Below are positions 1-5,765 of a DNA stretch of 5,765 nt, piece after piece. The position numbers and the translations under genes are program-made. The stretch lies in assembly GCA_013042895.1 (NCBI GenBank), contig JABDPD010000481.1:1-5765 (forward strand), given 5' to 3'. The notes beneath the pieces were generated by a model. The model had not been told where the DNA came from. It did not search any database and saw only the letters and a list, made by a program, of their open reading frames with translations. How positions within the stretch are numbered: the stretch's first letter is position 1; the number at the start of each line of letters is the position of its first letter. The stretch comes from Boseongicola sp. (GTDB lineage Bacteria > Pseudomonadota > Alphaproteobacteria > Rhodobacterales > Rhodobacteraceae).

Positions 1-550
1 GGATCACATCGTGTATCAACGCAGCCACAGCACCCAGCGAGAACTGCCACTCAAATCTGAGCCAGATATAGAACAGGATCGCCGCCATGGCAGCCGCAAC
101 CGCAATAAGCGCCGTTCGGATTAATTCACCCGAGACCTTAGGGCCCACGCTTTCAACCGAAGTGAACGTCAGCGTCGGAGCAACGGCCTGCAAGGCCGCC
201 TCAACCTCACCGATAACGTTACCAGTAACGCTTTCCTGACCTTCTTGTGCCTGAATGCGGATCATCGACACGTTTTGATCGTCCGCGAATGTGGGATCAA
301 ACACCTGCGAGATTGCAACATCACCAAGCTGCAAGGTTTCAACCGCCTCACGGTATGCGCCCACATCTACAGGCTGTACGGCTTCGGTGCGGATTGTTGT
401 GCCGCCCCTAAAATCAATGCCGAAGTTCAGGCCAACCGTCAGCCATAGTAAGATCGAGGCGATCATCGCCACGATCGAAGCGCCCATAGTCACATACCGG
501 AACCGGAAGAAGTCGAAATTTGTCTCTGCGGGAACAAGTCTCAGTCTCAT
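1..550 (-). CDS. secF: Protein translocase subunit SecF (partial, C-terminus beyond left edge)
   Basis: SecF is an inner-membrane protein that pairs with SecD and, with YajC, assists the SecYEG channel by using the proton motive force to drive late steps of protein export. The first 183 codons are present; the gene starts at ATG 550-548 and leaves the window at its left edge. Visible are a first membrane helix around residues 20-39, the family motif GIDFRGG at 44-50 at the start of the periplasmic domain, the conserved stretch ESVGPKVSGEL at 133-143, a second helix around 143-162, and FEWQFSLGAVAALIHDV at 166-182, typical of SecF. The start lies 4 bases after the secD stop, with AGAGG 9 bases upstream inside the last secD codons, so translation is probably coupled. 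The first six residues are followed by a short polar stretch, as is usual for SecF. Identity is clear; only the C-terminal part is unseen. Confidence 0.96.
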   Translation of the reverse strand, partial: MRLRLVPAETNFDFFRFRYVTMGASIVAMIASILLWLTVGLNFGIDFRGGTTIRTEAVQPVDVGAYREAVETLQLGDVAISQVFDPTFADDQNVSMIRIQAQEGQESVTGNVIGEVEAALQAVAPTLTFTSVESVGPKVSGELIRTALIAVAAAMAAILFYIWLRFEWQFSLGAVAALIHDVI

Positions 551-554
551 GGGC

Positions 555-2219
555 TTAAACCTCTATTGTCCGCGGACGTTTCCGCTCAAACCACATGACA
601 ACGATCAGACGCGTCACAAAAATCGCCGTAAACACCGATGTCGCAATCCCGATCATCAGCGTCACCGCAAAGCCCTTCACCGGCCCTGAGCCCAAAGCGA
701 ACAGGATCATCGCCGTCATGAACGTTGTGATATTGGCGTCTATGATTGCGCTCAGAGCCTTTTCATAGCCGAGCTCAATCGCCCGACTTGGGCCTTTCGC
801 GGTCTTCAACTCTTCGCGTATTCGCTCGAAAACCAGCACATTCGCATCCACGGCCATACCAATGGTCAAAACGATCCCAGCGATCCCCGGCAACGTCAGC
901 GTCGCGCCCAACAGGCTAAGGATACCGAATAGCATTGCGACGTTTAGCAAGAGCGCGATATTCGCAAATACCCCGAACAATCCGTAAGACAACGCCATAA
1001 AGACCAGAACGGCCGCAAATGCGATCAAAGATGCGATCCGCCCGGCCTCTATCGAGTCTTGCCCCAACTCCGGCCCGATTGTGCGTTCCTCAAGGAAGGT
1101 CATCTCGGCCGGCAATGCACCCGCCCGAAGCAATACCGCCAACTGCGTTGAACTATCGACGGTAAAGTTGCCCGTAATCTGGCCCGACCCGCCGGTTATC
1201 GGCTCATTGATCCGAGGCGCTGTAATCACCTGCTCATCCAGAACAATCGCAAACGGCGCGCCTGTATTTTCGGTCGTGTAACGCCCAAAAACGCGCGCGC
1301 CCGATGGATTGAACCGGAACGTAACCGACGGCAATCCGTTCTGATCAAAGCCTGGTTGCGCATCAACCAGATCATCGCCGGTGACCACAGCCGTGCGCTC
1401 AAGAATGTAGTAGAGCGATGTATCGTCCAGATCCTGAACCAGAATTTCACCTGGTCCCGGAACAGCCTCGGGGTTGCTCGTTTGCTGGATCACAGGATGG
1501 AACGTCAACCGCGCCGTTGTACCAATCAGAGCCTTAAGTTCTTCTGCTGAGCCAATCCCAGGCACCTGGATCAAAATCCGATCAGCACCTTGCCGCTGGA
1601 TCGTCGGCTCACGGGTGCCAACCTCGTCCACTCGGCGACGAATAATCTCAAGCGATTGCTGTATGGTGCGATTGTCGGTCGCCGCCTTTTCTTCCGGCGA
1701 CAAAGTCACAATGATCGTGTTCCCGCGCCCCGTCACGGCAATGTCCGTCGCGCCAACACCCGTCAAAGATGCTACTGGCTGCGCCAGGGCTCGCACAGCA
1801 GTCAGCGCAGGAGCCAACCCCTCAGGTTGCGAAATCCGAACATGCAGCTCACCTGCGGGCGCATCTTCAATCCGTTCAACAAACCCGACATCATCCCGGA
1901 TCGCCACAAGCGCGTCCCTCACACCGAGCCAGTACCCGTCCATACGTTCGACATAAACATCCGCCACCTGAACTTCGGCCAGAAGGTGCGCTCCACCGCG
2001 CAGATCGAGACCCAGATTGACCAGTGAAGATGGCAAAAACGATGGCCAAAGCGCCGCCGTGTCCTCACGTTCGGGCGTCGACCCAAGCGCTTCGATTTCG
2101 GCGATAGCATCGTTGTGCATCTCAACACGGGAATAGAACCCGTTTGGAAACGCAAGAAGCAAACCAAGCAGGCACACCGCCCAAATGGCAAAGCGCTTCC
2201 AAGCGGCGATCTGAAGCAT
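555..2219 (-). CDS. secD: Protein translocase subunit SecD
   Basis: SecD is the larger half of the SecDF motor in the inner membrane. Its big periplasmic domain is thought to grip emerging precursor proteins, while proton flow through the membrane part drives its movement. The 554-residue product shows one N-terminal membrane helix (about 10-26), the motif GLDLRGG at 70-76, a long periplasmic region to about residue 390, and a C-terminal five-helix RND-type domain. The latter carries the proton-pathway motif GMAVDANVLVFERIREE at 454-470, including the conserved Asp458 and Arg466. PGIAGIVLTIG just before it is also typical. The length is within the usual range for alphaproteobacterial SecD when SecF is a separate gene. 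The ATG at 2219 has AAGGG 6 bases upstream, overlapping the yajC stop region. It sits between yajC (9-base gap) and secF (4-base gap) in one operon. No defects are seen. Confidence 0.98.
   Translation of the reverse strand: MLQIAAWKRFAIWAVCLLGLLLAFPNGFYSRVEMHNDAIAEIEALGSTPEREDTAALWPSFLPSSLVNLGLDLRGGAHLLAEVQVADVYVERMDGYWLGVRDALVAIRDDVGFVERIEDAPAGELHVRISQPEGLAPALTAVRALAQPVASLTGVGATDIAVTGRGNTIIVTLSPEEKAATDNRTIQQSLEIIRRRVDEVGTREPTIQRQGADRILIQVPGIGSAEELKALIGTTARLTFHPVIQQTSNPEAVPGPGEILVQDLDDTSLYYILERTAVVTGDDLVDAQPGFDQNGLPSVTFRFNPSGARVFGRYTTENTGAPFAIVLDEQVITAPRINEPITGGSGQITGNFTVDSSTQLAVLLRAGALPAEMTFLEERTIGPELGQDSIEAGRIASLIAFAAVLVFMALSYGLFGVFANIALLLNVAMLFGILSLLGATLTLPGIAGIVLTIGMAVDANVLVFERIREELKTAKGPSRAIELGYEKALSAIIDANITTFMTAMILFALGSGPVKGFAVTLMIGIATSVFTAIFVTRLIVVMWFERKRPRTIEV
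560..564 (-). promoter_or_regulatory. secF ribosome binding site inside the secD coding end
   Basis: On the minus strand AGAGG occurs 9 bases before the secF ATG and falls within the final sense codons of secD (Ile-Glu-Val-stop). Ribosomes finishing secD would stop close to the secF start, which fits the equal or linked production expected for the SecD-SecF pair. The coupling is inferred from spacing. Confidence 0.6.
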
Positions 2220-2228
2220 GAAAAACCC

Positions 2229-2555
2229 TTAAGTATTCGCGGGTTCGGTCTTGGACCGAACTTGCGTGATCGTATGCTTAACCACCCGGACGTTTACGCC
2301 AGAGGCAATCTCAATCTCTATCTCAGCATCTTCGCGCACCTTAGTGACCTTGCCGACAATCCCGCCAGCCGTCACAACCTGATCCCCGCGACGCAGCGCG
2401 TCGACCATGCTCTGATGCTCTTTCAGCTTCTTTTGCTGGGGGCGAATAAGGAGGAAATACATAATACCGAAGATAAGCACCATCGGAATGACGAGCGACG
2501 TAAATACATCCCCGCCACCGGCAGCCGCTTGCGCATGTGCAGGCGTGACGAACAT
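2229..2555 (-). CDS. yajC: Sec translocon accessory protein YajC
   Basis: YajC is a small single-span inner-membrane protein that associates with SecDF and SecYEG. It is encoded here, as in many bacteria, directly before secD. The 108-residue product has one hydrophobic helix around residues 18-37 (SLVIPMVLIFGIMYFLLI), followed by the family signature RPQQKKLKEHQ at 38-48, and a small cytoplasmic domain with GDQVVTAGGIVGKV around 57-70. The N-terminus, MFVTPAHAQAAAGGG, contains an A-H-A-Q-A run resembling a signal peptidase site but with no hydrophobic core before it; as I recall, such starts are common in alphaproteobacterial YajC. The ATG at 2555 is supported by AAGGA 8 bases upstream (2564-2568). 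It is the first gene of the yajC-secD-secF operon. Confidence 0.97.
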   Translation of the reverse strand: MFVTPAHAQAAAGGGDVFTSLVIPMVLIFGIMYFLLIRPQQKKLKEHQSMVDALRRGDQVVTAGGIVGKVTKVREDAEIEIEIASGVNVRVVKHTITQVRSKTEPANT

Positions 2556-2577
2556 CTGAGTTTTCCTTGTCTAAGTC

Positions 2578-2593
2578 AGCCCTCTTCGGGGCT
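2578..2593. repeat. Small inverted repeat in the yajC leader
   Basis: AGCCC (2578-2582) and GGGCT (2589-2593) form a perfect 5-bp inverted repeat around a 6-base loop, TCTTCG on the plus strand. It lies about 23 bases upstream of yajC and could fold in its leader RNA. There is no T-run on either side, so it is not a convincing terminator, and it is short enough to be chance. Confidence 0.25.
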
Positions 2594-2612
2594 CTGTTTC
2601 AGCTTGGCGCGC

Positions 2613-2641
2613 ACCCTATCTACGGGCGCAAACATTGGCAA
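2613..2641 (-). promoter_or_regulatory. Candidate promoter of the yajC-secD-secF operon
   Basis: On the minus strand TTGCCA (2641-2636) resembles the -35 box of vegetative promoters, matching 5 of 6 bases. After 17 bases comes TAGGGT (2618-2613), a poor -10 match with 3 of 6 bases. The pair sits about 60 bases before the yajC start, in the 125-base gap after the broken PagL-like gene, where an operon promoter is expected. The weak -10 box makes this a tentative call. Confidence 0.3.
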
Positions 2642-2680
2642 GCAACGCCCACCCTTCCAACATCACGAATTTACCCCACA

Positions 2681-3176
2681 TCAAAAATCCCAGCCATAGC
2701 GCACAAACAGCGTCTCAGTGCTGCCCGCTGGATCACGCAATCCCGCGTCCGACAAATGGCTCAAAAACCATTGAAACCCGCGCCCCACTTTCCAACACGC
2801 GCCCAATTCCTCCAACAGTGCGAAACATCGGGAAATGCACATCCGAAGCACCCGGCACTTCGTCCTTTCGAAAGTAGACCCCGGGGCCAAAACTCGCCTC
2901 GAAAAACCAGTCTCCCTTGAAGATCGAGCGTGTATAACTCACCCCGACTCCAGCCTAGGCGACCCCATCCGTCATCGCTATCGCCCCAAGTCGTCAGGCC
3001 CGATGACCGGAGGTGTCAATCGGACGGAAATCGTATTCCGCGGCCACCGCCGGCGACGCCTTGCGGTATTGTCTCAAGTCATCATACCCAAGCGATAACG
3101 ACAGACGCCGCGCTTCCTCAGACGACACTGGCGGGGCAATCAACGCCACAAATACAGAGCCTAACAGAGGTTTCAA
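2681..3176 (-). pseudogene. Frameshifted PagL-type lipid A deacylase (acyloxyacyl hydrolase)
   Basis: PagL-type enzymes are outer-membrane beta-barrels that remove the 3-O-linked acyl chain from lipid A. Three pieces on the minus strand join into one protein of roughly 160 residues. Piece one, from TTG 3176, has a signal-peptide-like start (KPLLGSVFVALIAPPVSS), then LSLSLGYDDLRQYR and AAEYDFRPI. The frame is lost near 3001-3015; GLTTWGDSDDGWG follows in another frame (3000-2962). The first frame resumes near 2957 with AGVGVSYTR, WFFEASFGPGVYF and FRTVGGIGRVLESG. An extra C at 2759/2758 then breaks the frame again. Skipping it restores FEHLSDAGL, matching the PagL F-x-H-x-S-N-A-G motif with Asp for Asn, with Glu 14 residues after His. 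This equals the His126/Ser128/Glu140 spacing recalled for Pseudomonas PagL. The end, RYGWDF, has the terminal Phe of outer-membrane proteins. In the first frame TGA at 2996 and TAG at 2957 interrupt it. Sequencing error remains possible. Confidence 0.72.
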
Positions 3177-3187
3177 ACACCTCTCAC
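3173..3187 (-). promoter_or_regulatory. Overlapping alaE stop and TTG start of the PagL-like gene
   Basis: On the minus strand the alaE stop TGA (3175-3173) overlaps a TTG (3176-3174) in frame with the signal-peptide-like start of the PagL-like gene, in a TTGA arrangement. GGTGAGAGG lies 3-5 bases upstream (3187-3179), a purine-rich but closely spaced ribosome binding site. An alternative in-frame ATG at 3197, inside alaE, would add seven residues (MVWGERC) that suit a signal peptide less well. Confidence 0.4.
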
Positions 3188-3580
3188 CCCAAACCATCCT
3201 CGGACCATTTCAAGGTACAGCCCGAAAGGTCGGCTGAGCAAGATCATCAGAAACGCCGTAGTTGGTAACAGTGTCATGATCTGAACCAACGAGGCCCCTG
3301 CCACCAACAGTGTGATCGCATAAACCGGAAGCTGAAATGTCAGAAACGCGAATATATCCATCAGGGTCCGGCTCCAACCAATTGAGGCATTGCTTTTAAC
3401 AAACACCCAGTCCCGGTAGAGCCCATACGGGCGTCCGGTAACAATCATTAGCGGCACCATGACAAGTCGCGTCACCAACACCTCGCGCGGTTCCATGCCA
3501 GCCAAATAGAGTTCGGTCAAAGCAGCCACCGTCGTGAAAAAAAAGATCGAGGCCAGAGTATCGACAATCACAGTTCGCAT
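3173..3580 (-). CDS. alaE: L-alanine exporter family protein AlaE
   Basis: AlaE is a small inner-membrane exporter that lets cells release surplus L-alanine, for instance during growth on alanine-containing peptides. The 135-residue product is close to the 149 residues of E. coli AlaE. It shows four hydrophobic segments (about 9-27, 34-50, 75-94, 98-116) and stretches resembling the E. coli protein as I recall it: VDTLA near the start, ELYLAGM (23-29), TRLVMVPLMI, GRPYGLYRD (49-57, like WPYGMYRD), and DIFAFLTFQLPVYAITLLVAGA (75-96, residues 75-90 the closest part). The chosen start is ATG 3580. The frame is open up to 3835, but the upstream part overlaps serS and carries no family similarity. 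No clear Shine-Dalgarno sequence precedes 3580, so the start is less certain than the identity. alaE is divergent from serS, 129 bases away, and overlaps the broken PagL-like gene at its stop. Substrate is inferred from family. Confidence 0.88.
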   Translation of the reverse strand: MRTVIVDTLASIFFFTTVAALTELYLAGMEPREVLVTRLVMVPLMIVTGRPYGLYRDWVFVKSNASIGWSRTLMDIFAFLTFQLPVYAITLLVAGASLVQIMTLLPTTAFLMILLSRPFGLYLEMVRGWFGVRGV

Positions 3581-3709
3581 AGCGGATCTGTCGCTGAACC
3601 GTATCGCACAAGCAACCCCTGAACACGCCAAAACAAATCCCCATTTCCTCGGCCCAGAAAATCCGCCATATAGCGCGCACTTGAAACACTGAACCCAGAG
3701 GACAGGACA
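3581..3709. other. Divergent alaE-serS intergenic region
   Basis: This 129-base gap must hold the promoters for both divergent genes unless they lie inside the neighbouring coding sequence. I found no convincing -35/-10 pair in either direction. TATAGC at 3669-3674 is a fair -10 candidate for serS but lacks a good -35 box at the right distance. The only clear signal is the serS ribosome binding site, AGAGGA at 3697-3702, 7 bases before its ATG. Confidence 0.5.
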
Positions 3710-4999
3710 ATGCACGACATCCGCGCTATCCGCGAGAACCCCGCAGCTTTCGACGCCGCTATGGCAAAGCTCGGGATTTCGGACGCGTCGTCTGAGTTGT
3801 TGTCTGTCGACGAGGCCCGTCGCGCGGCCATTCAAGTCGCCGAAACCATGAAGGCGGCAGGTAACGCCGCCGCCAAGGAAATCGGTGCCGCAAAGGCCGC
3901 TGGCGATGATGAGGCATTCAATCGTCTCCGCGCAGAAGTTGCCGACACCAAGAAAGCGACCGCCGAGCAGGAGCAGATTGCAAAAGATCTCGACGCAAAG
4001 CTCCGCGATCTTCTTATGTCCCTCCCTAACCGCCCTTACGACGACGTCCCTGAAGGCACTGACGAGAACGACAACGTCGAGCTAAAGCGTCACGGCACGC
4101 CTCCAACCTTCGACTTCCAGCCAAAAGAGCACTTTGAAATCAAGGGCGTAAAAGGTGGCATGGATTTCGAAACCGCCGCCAAGCTCTCCGGCAGTCGCTT
4201 CGTGCTGATGTCCGGAGCCGTCGCTCGCGTTCACCGTGCACTGGCCCAATTTATGCTGGATACACACACCGAGGAAAACGGGCTGACGGAAACCATTCCG
4301 CCCATTCTGGTGCGCGACGAAGCGATGTATGGCACTAACCAACTGCCGAAGTTTGCCGAGGACAGCTATCAAACCCGTGAAGGAATGTGGCTTATTCCGA
4401 CGTCTGAGGTGTCGCTCACCAACATCGTTGCAGGCGAACTCATTAATGAAGATTACCTACCCCGCCGTTACGTTGCGCATACCAACTGCTTCCGCTCTGA
4501 AGCTGGCAGCGCGGGCCGCGACACATCGGGCATGCTGCGACAACACCAGTTCGAGAAAGTCGAGATGGTTTCGATCACGCATCCAACGACCTCCGACGTT
4601 GAACACGCCCGCATGACTGCTTGTGCAGAGGGTATTCTCGAGCGCCTCGGCCTCGCCTATCGCACGGTCGTTCTGTGCACCGGCGACATGGGCTTTGGCG
4701 CGCGCCGCACTCACGACATCGAGGTTTGGCTACCCGGCCAAGACACCTACCGCGAGATTTCATCCGTTTCGACCTGCGGCGATTTTCAGGCGCGTCGCAT
4801 GAACGCACGCTTCCGCGGCGAGGACGGCAAACCACAATTTGTGCACACGCTGAATGGTTCCGGTCTTGCTGTAGGTCGTTGTCTTATTGCCGTCCTGGAA
4901 AACGGACAAACTGAAGATGGTGGCGTTAACCTTCCTGAAGCGCTTACTCCATGGCTCGGTGGCAAAACCCGCATCACACCCGAAGGCACCCTCGCCTGA
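3710..4999 (+). CDS. serS: Seryl-tRNA synthetase (class II)
   Basis: SerRS attaches serine to tRNA-Ser in the cytoplasm; it also charges tRNA-Sec where present. The 429-residue product has the usual length. Residues 1 to about 105 are Ala-, Glu- and Lys-rich and form the N-terminal helical arm (long antiparallel coiled coil) that binds the long variable arm of tRNA-Ser. The catalytic core follows: motif 1 region around 165-200 ([16 protein letters not shown], ending IPP), the serine-binding TSE at 231-233, motif 2 [20 protein letters not shown] at 261-280 with the ATP-contacting [17 protein letters not shown] at 351-363, and motif 3 NGSGLAVGR at 382-390 with its conserved Arg390. The ATG at 3710 has AGAGGA 7 bases upstream. 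It is transcribed away from alaE, and a glycosyltransferase gene follows 57 bases after its TGA in the same frame. No defects are seen. Confidence 0.98.
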   Translation: MHDIRAIRENPAAFDAAMAKLGISDASSELLSVDEARRAAIQVAETMKAAGNAAAKEIGAAKAAGDDEAFNRLRAEVADTKKATAEQEQIAKDLDAKLRDLLMSLPNRPYDDVPEGTDENDNVELKRHGTPPTFDFQPKEHFEIKGVKGGMDFETAAKLSGSRFVLMSGAVARVHRALAQFMLDTHTEENGLTETIPPILVRDEAMYGTNQLPKFAEDSYQTREGMWLIPTSEVSLTNIVAGELINEDYLPRRYVAHTNCFRSEAGSAGRDTSGMLRQHQFEKVEMVSITHPTTSDVEHARMTACAEGILERLGLAYRTVVLCTGDMGFGARRTHDIEVWLPGQDTYREISSVSTCGDFQARRMNARFRGEDGKPQFVHTLNGSGLAVGRCLIAVLENGQTEDGGVNLPEALTPWLGGKTRITPEGTLA

Positions 5000-5012
5000 C
5001 CCATTGACCCTT

Positions 5013-5049
5013 GCTCCGGCTTCGCGGACACTTCCAAAAAAGCCGGAGC
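5013..5049 (+). repeat. Perfect 10-bp inverted repeat covering the ribosome binding site of the next gene
   Basis: GCTCCGGCTT (5013-5022) and AAGCCGGAGC (5040-5049) are perfect inverted copies separated by 17 bases. In RNA they would form a stable stem, 7 of 10 pairs being G-C. No T-run follows the stem on either strand, so a classic intrinsic terminator is unlikely. The 3' arm contains GGAG (5045-5048), the likely ribosome binding site of the glycosyltransferase gene. The stem could therefore limit its translation or partly end serS transcripts. The repeat is directly visible; its role is inferred. Confidence 0.6.
5045..5048 (+). promoter_or_regulatory. Likely ribosome binding site of the glycosyltransferase gene
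   Basis: GGAG lies 8 bases upstream of TTG 5057 and supports that codon as the start. It is entirely within the 3' arm of the inverted repeat at 5013-5049, so it would be base-paired when the hairpin forms. Confidence 0.5.
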
Positions 5050-5056
5050 GCCTCCC

Positions 5057-5765
5057 TTGGCCGACGACCAACTTACCCTCGACATCCCGTGGCCACCTGA
5101 AAACCCGCGCGTTCTTCTAGCCACTTGCATGAAGGACGAAGGCCCTTTCATTCTTGAGTGGCTCGCCTGGCACAAGGCGATCGGAATCACAGATTTTGTC
5201 GTATTTTCAAATGATTGCACTGACGGCACCGATGCACTTCTCGACCACCTCAATGCGCGCGGGGACCTCACGCATCTGCCCAATCCTGCCAGCCATTTCG
5301 GCAATAATTACTATCAGCCCGCGGCCCTGAACTATGTCCAGGACATGCCAATATTCCGCGCAGCTGACTTCATGCTCTCCAGCGATGTGGACGAGTTCGT
5401 CAACATCCGTTGCGGCGATGGGACACTCCAAAGTCTGTTCGCAAGCGTCCCTGCGTTCGACGTTTTGTCTATCTCAGAATTGAATCACGGCATTAATGAT
5501 CACGACCATTTCAAACCCGGCTGGGTCACCGAATTGTTCCCCCGCCACGAAACACCGCGTCCAGGCCGGTGGCGTGCAAAGACCGGAGTCAAATCCCTGA
5601 CTCGCCTGTCTTCACGCATCGAGAAAGTCCGTAACCACCGCCCCGACTTGTCGGTCCAGTCGGAACAATCAATCTGGCTGAACGGTTCTGGTAACCGCAT
5701 CCATGAACTCGCCAATGATCCTAAAGAAAACGGTATTGATTCACGCCGCGCACGCGATCTGGTGT
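5057..5765 (+). CDS. Glycosyltransferase family 2-type protein (partial, C-terminus beyond right edge)
   Basis: The product resembles the GT-A fold glycosyltransferases of the Glyco_tranf_2_4 type found in many Rhodobacterales, likely acting on cell-surface polysaccharide or lipopolysaccharide; donor and acceptor cannot be told. The first 236 codons are present. VLLATCMKDEGPFILEWLAW (19-38) is the first strand and nucleotide-sugar-binding start; FSNDCTDGT follows around 49-57. SSDVDEFVNI contains the metal-binding DVD at 110-112. RWRAKTGVK and a Ser/Arg-rich stretch occupy the later part. The first ATG (5129) would fall inside the first beta-strand motif and cut it off, so TTG 5057 with GGAG 8 bases upstream is preferred. 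The frame is open back to the serS stop and is the same frame as serS. Co-transcription with serS is plausible, with the intervening hairpin possibly tuning expression. Family is fairly sure; the exact start less so. Confidence 0.82.
   Translation, partial: MADDQLTLDIPWPPENPRVLLATCMKDEGPFILEWLAWHKAIGITDFVVFSNDCTDGTDALLDHLNARGDLTHLPNPASHFGNNYYQPAALNYVQDMPIFRAADFMLSSDVDEFVNIRCGDGTLQSLFASVPAFDVLSISELNHGINDHDHFKPGWVTELFPRHETPRPGRWRAKTGVKSLTRLSSRIEKVRNHRPDLSVQSEQSIWLNGSGNRIHELANDPKENGIDSRRARDLV

Noticed and set aside
1474..2027. Plus-strand open frames of 160 and 145 codons opposite secD
   Set aside because: They lie wholly inside the well-supported secD gene. Their compositions are Ser/Arg/Thr-rich with no domain signal.
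2115..2699. Plus-strand open frame of 194 codons
   Set aside because: It runs antisense across yajC, the start of secD and the leader region. Its product is His/Arg/Pro-rich without any recognisable motif, as expected of a shadow of the minus-strand genes.
3646..3674. serS promoter with TATAGC as -10
   Set aside because: No acceptable -35 box lies 16-18 bases upstream, so the -10-like hexamer alone is not enough.
3581..3835. N-terminal extension of alaE to a 220-codon frame
   Set aside because: The extra part overlaps serS on the other strand and looks like its shadow. It has no membrane or family features, whereas the AlaE similarity begins near 3600-3580.
5013..5049. Rho-independent terminator for serS
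   Set aside because: The stem is strong but no T-run follows (GCCTCCCTTGG comes next), and its 3' arm overlaps the start region of the following gene.
5207..5715. Minus-strand frames of 71-74 codons opposite the glycosyltransferase
   Set aside because: They are antisense to a gene with clear glycosyltransferase motifs and show no independent coding signal or ribosome binding site.
1..5765. CRISPR array, tRNA or rRNA gene, insertion sequence, phage attachment site
   Set aside because: No regularly spaced repeats, cloverleaf-like sequence, transposase motif or terminal inverted repeats were seen on reading the window on both strands.

Overview
The window looks like chromosomal DNA from an alphaproteobacterium, most likely of the Rhodobacterales/Roseobacter type. 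This rests on the moderately GC-rich sequence, the protein wording of SecD, SecF, YajC and SerRS, the short YajC starting with a TPAHAQA-like N-terminus, and the family of the right-hand glycosyltransferase. It is an inference from recalled family features; no search was run.

Left part (1-2555, minus strand): a compact yajC-secD-secF operon, transcribed right to left. It encodes the accessory complex of the Sec translocon, which uses the proton motive force to help pull secreted proteins across the inner membrane. The genes are 9 and 4 bases apart, and the ribosome binding sites of secD and secF overlap the end of the gene before them. secF runs off the left edge. A weak promoter candidate lies upstream of yajC.

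Middle part (2681-3580, minus strand): alaE, a small four-helix exporter of the L-alanine exporter family, followed by a broken gene for a PagL-type lipid A deacylase (acyloxyacyl hydrolase, an outer-membrane beta-barrel enzyme). The broken gene seems to start at a TTG that overlaps the alaE stop codon. Its reading frame is disrupted at three places, yet the repaired sequence still shows the PagL catalytic His, Ser and Glu at the expected spacing. No single open frame reveals this gene; it appears only when three short frames are joined.

Right part (3710-5765, plus strand): serS, encoding seryl-tRNA synthetase, divergent from alaE, then a glycosyltransferase family 2 type gene that runs off the right edge. 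The glycosyltransferase appears to start at a TTG 57 bases after the serS stop codon. Its Shine-Dalgarno sequence lies in one arm of a perfect 10-bp inverted repeat, which could hide the site in RNA.

Most of the window is ordinary housekeeping sequence, and I see no sign of a wholly new system. The points worth a second look are the frameshifted PagL-like gene with an intact catalytic triad, and the hairpin over the glycosyltransferase ribosome binding site.
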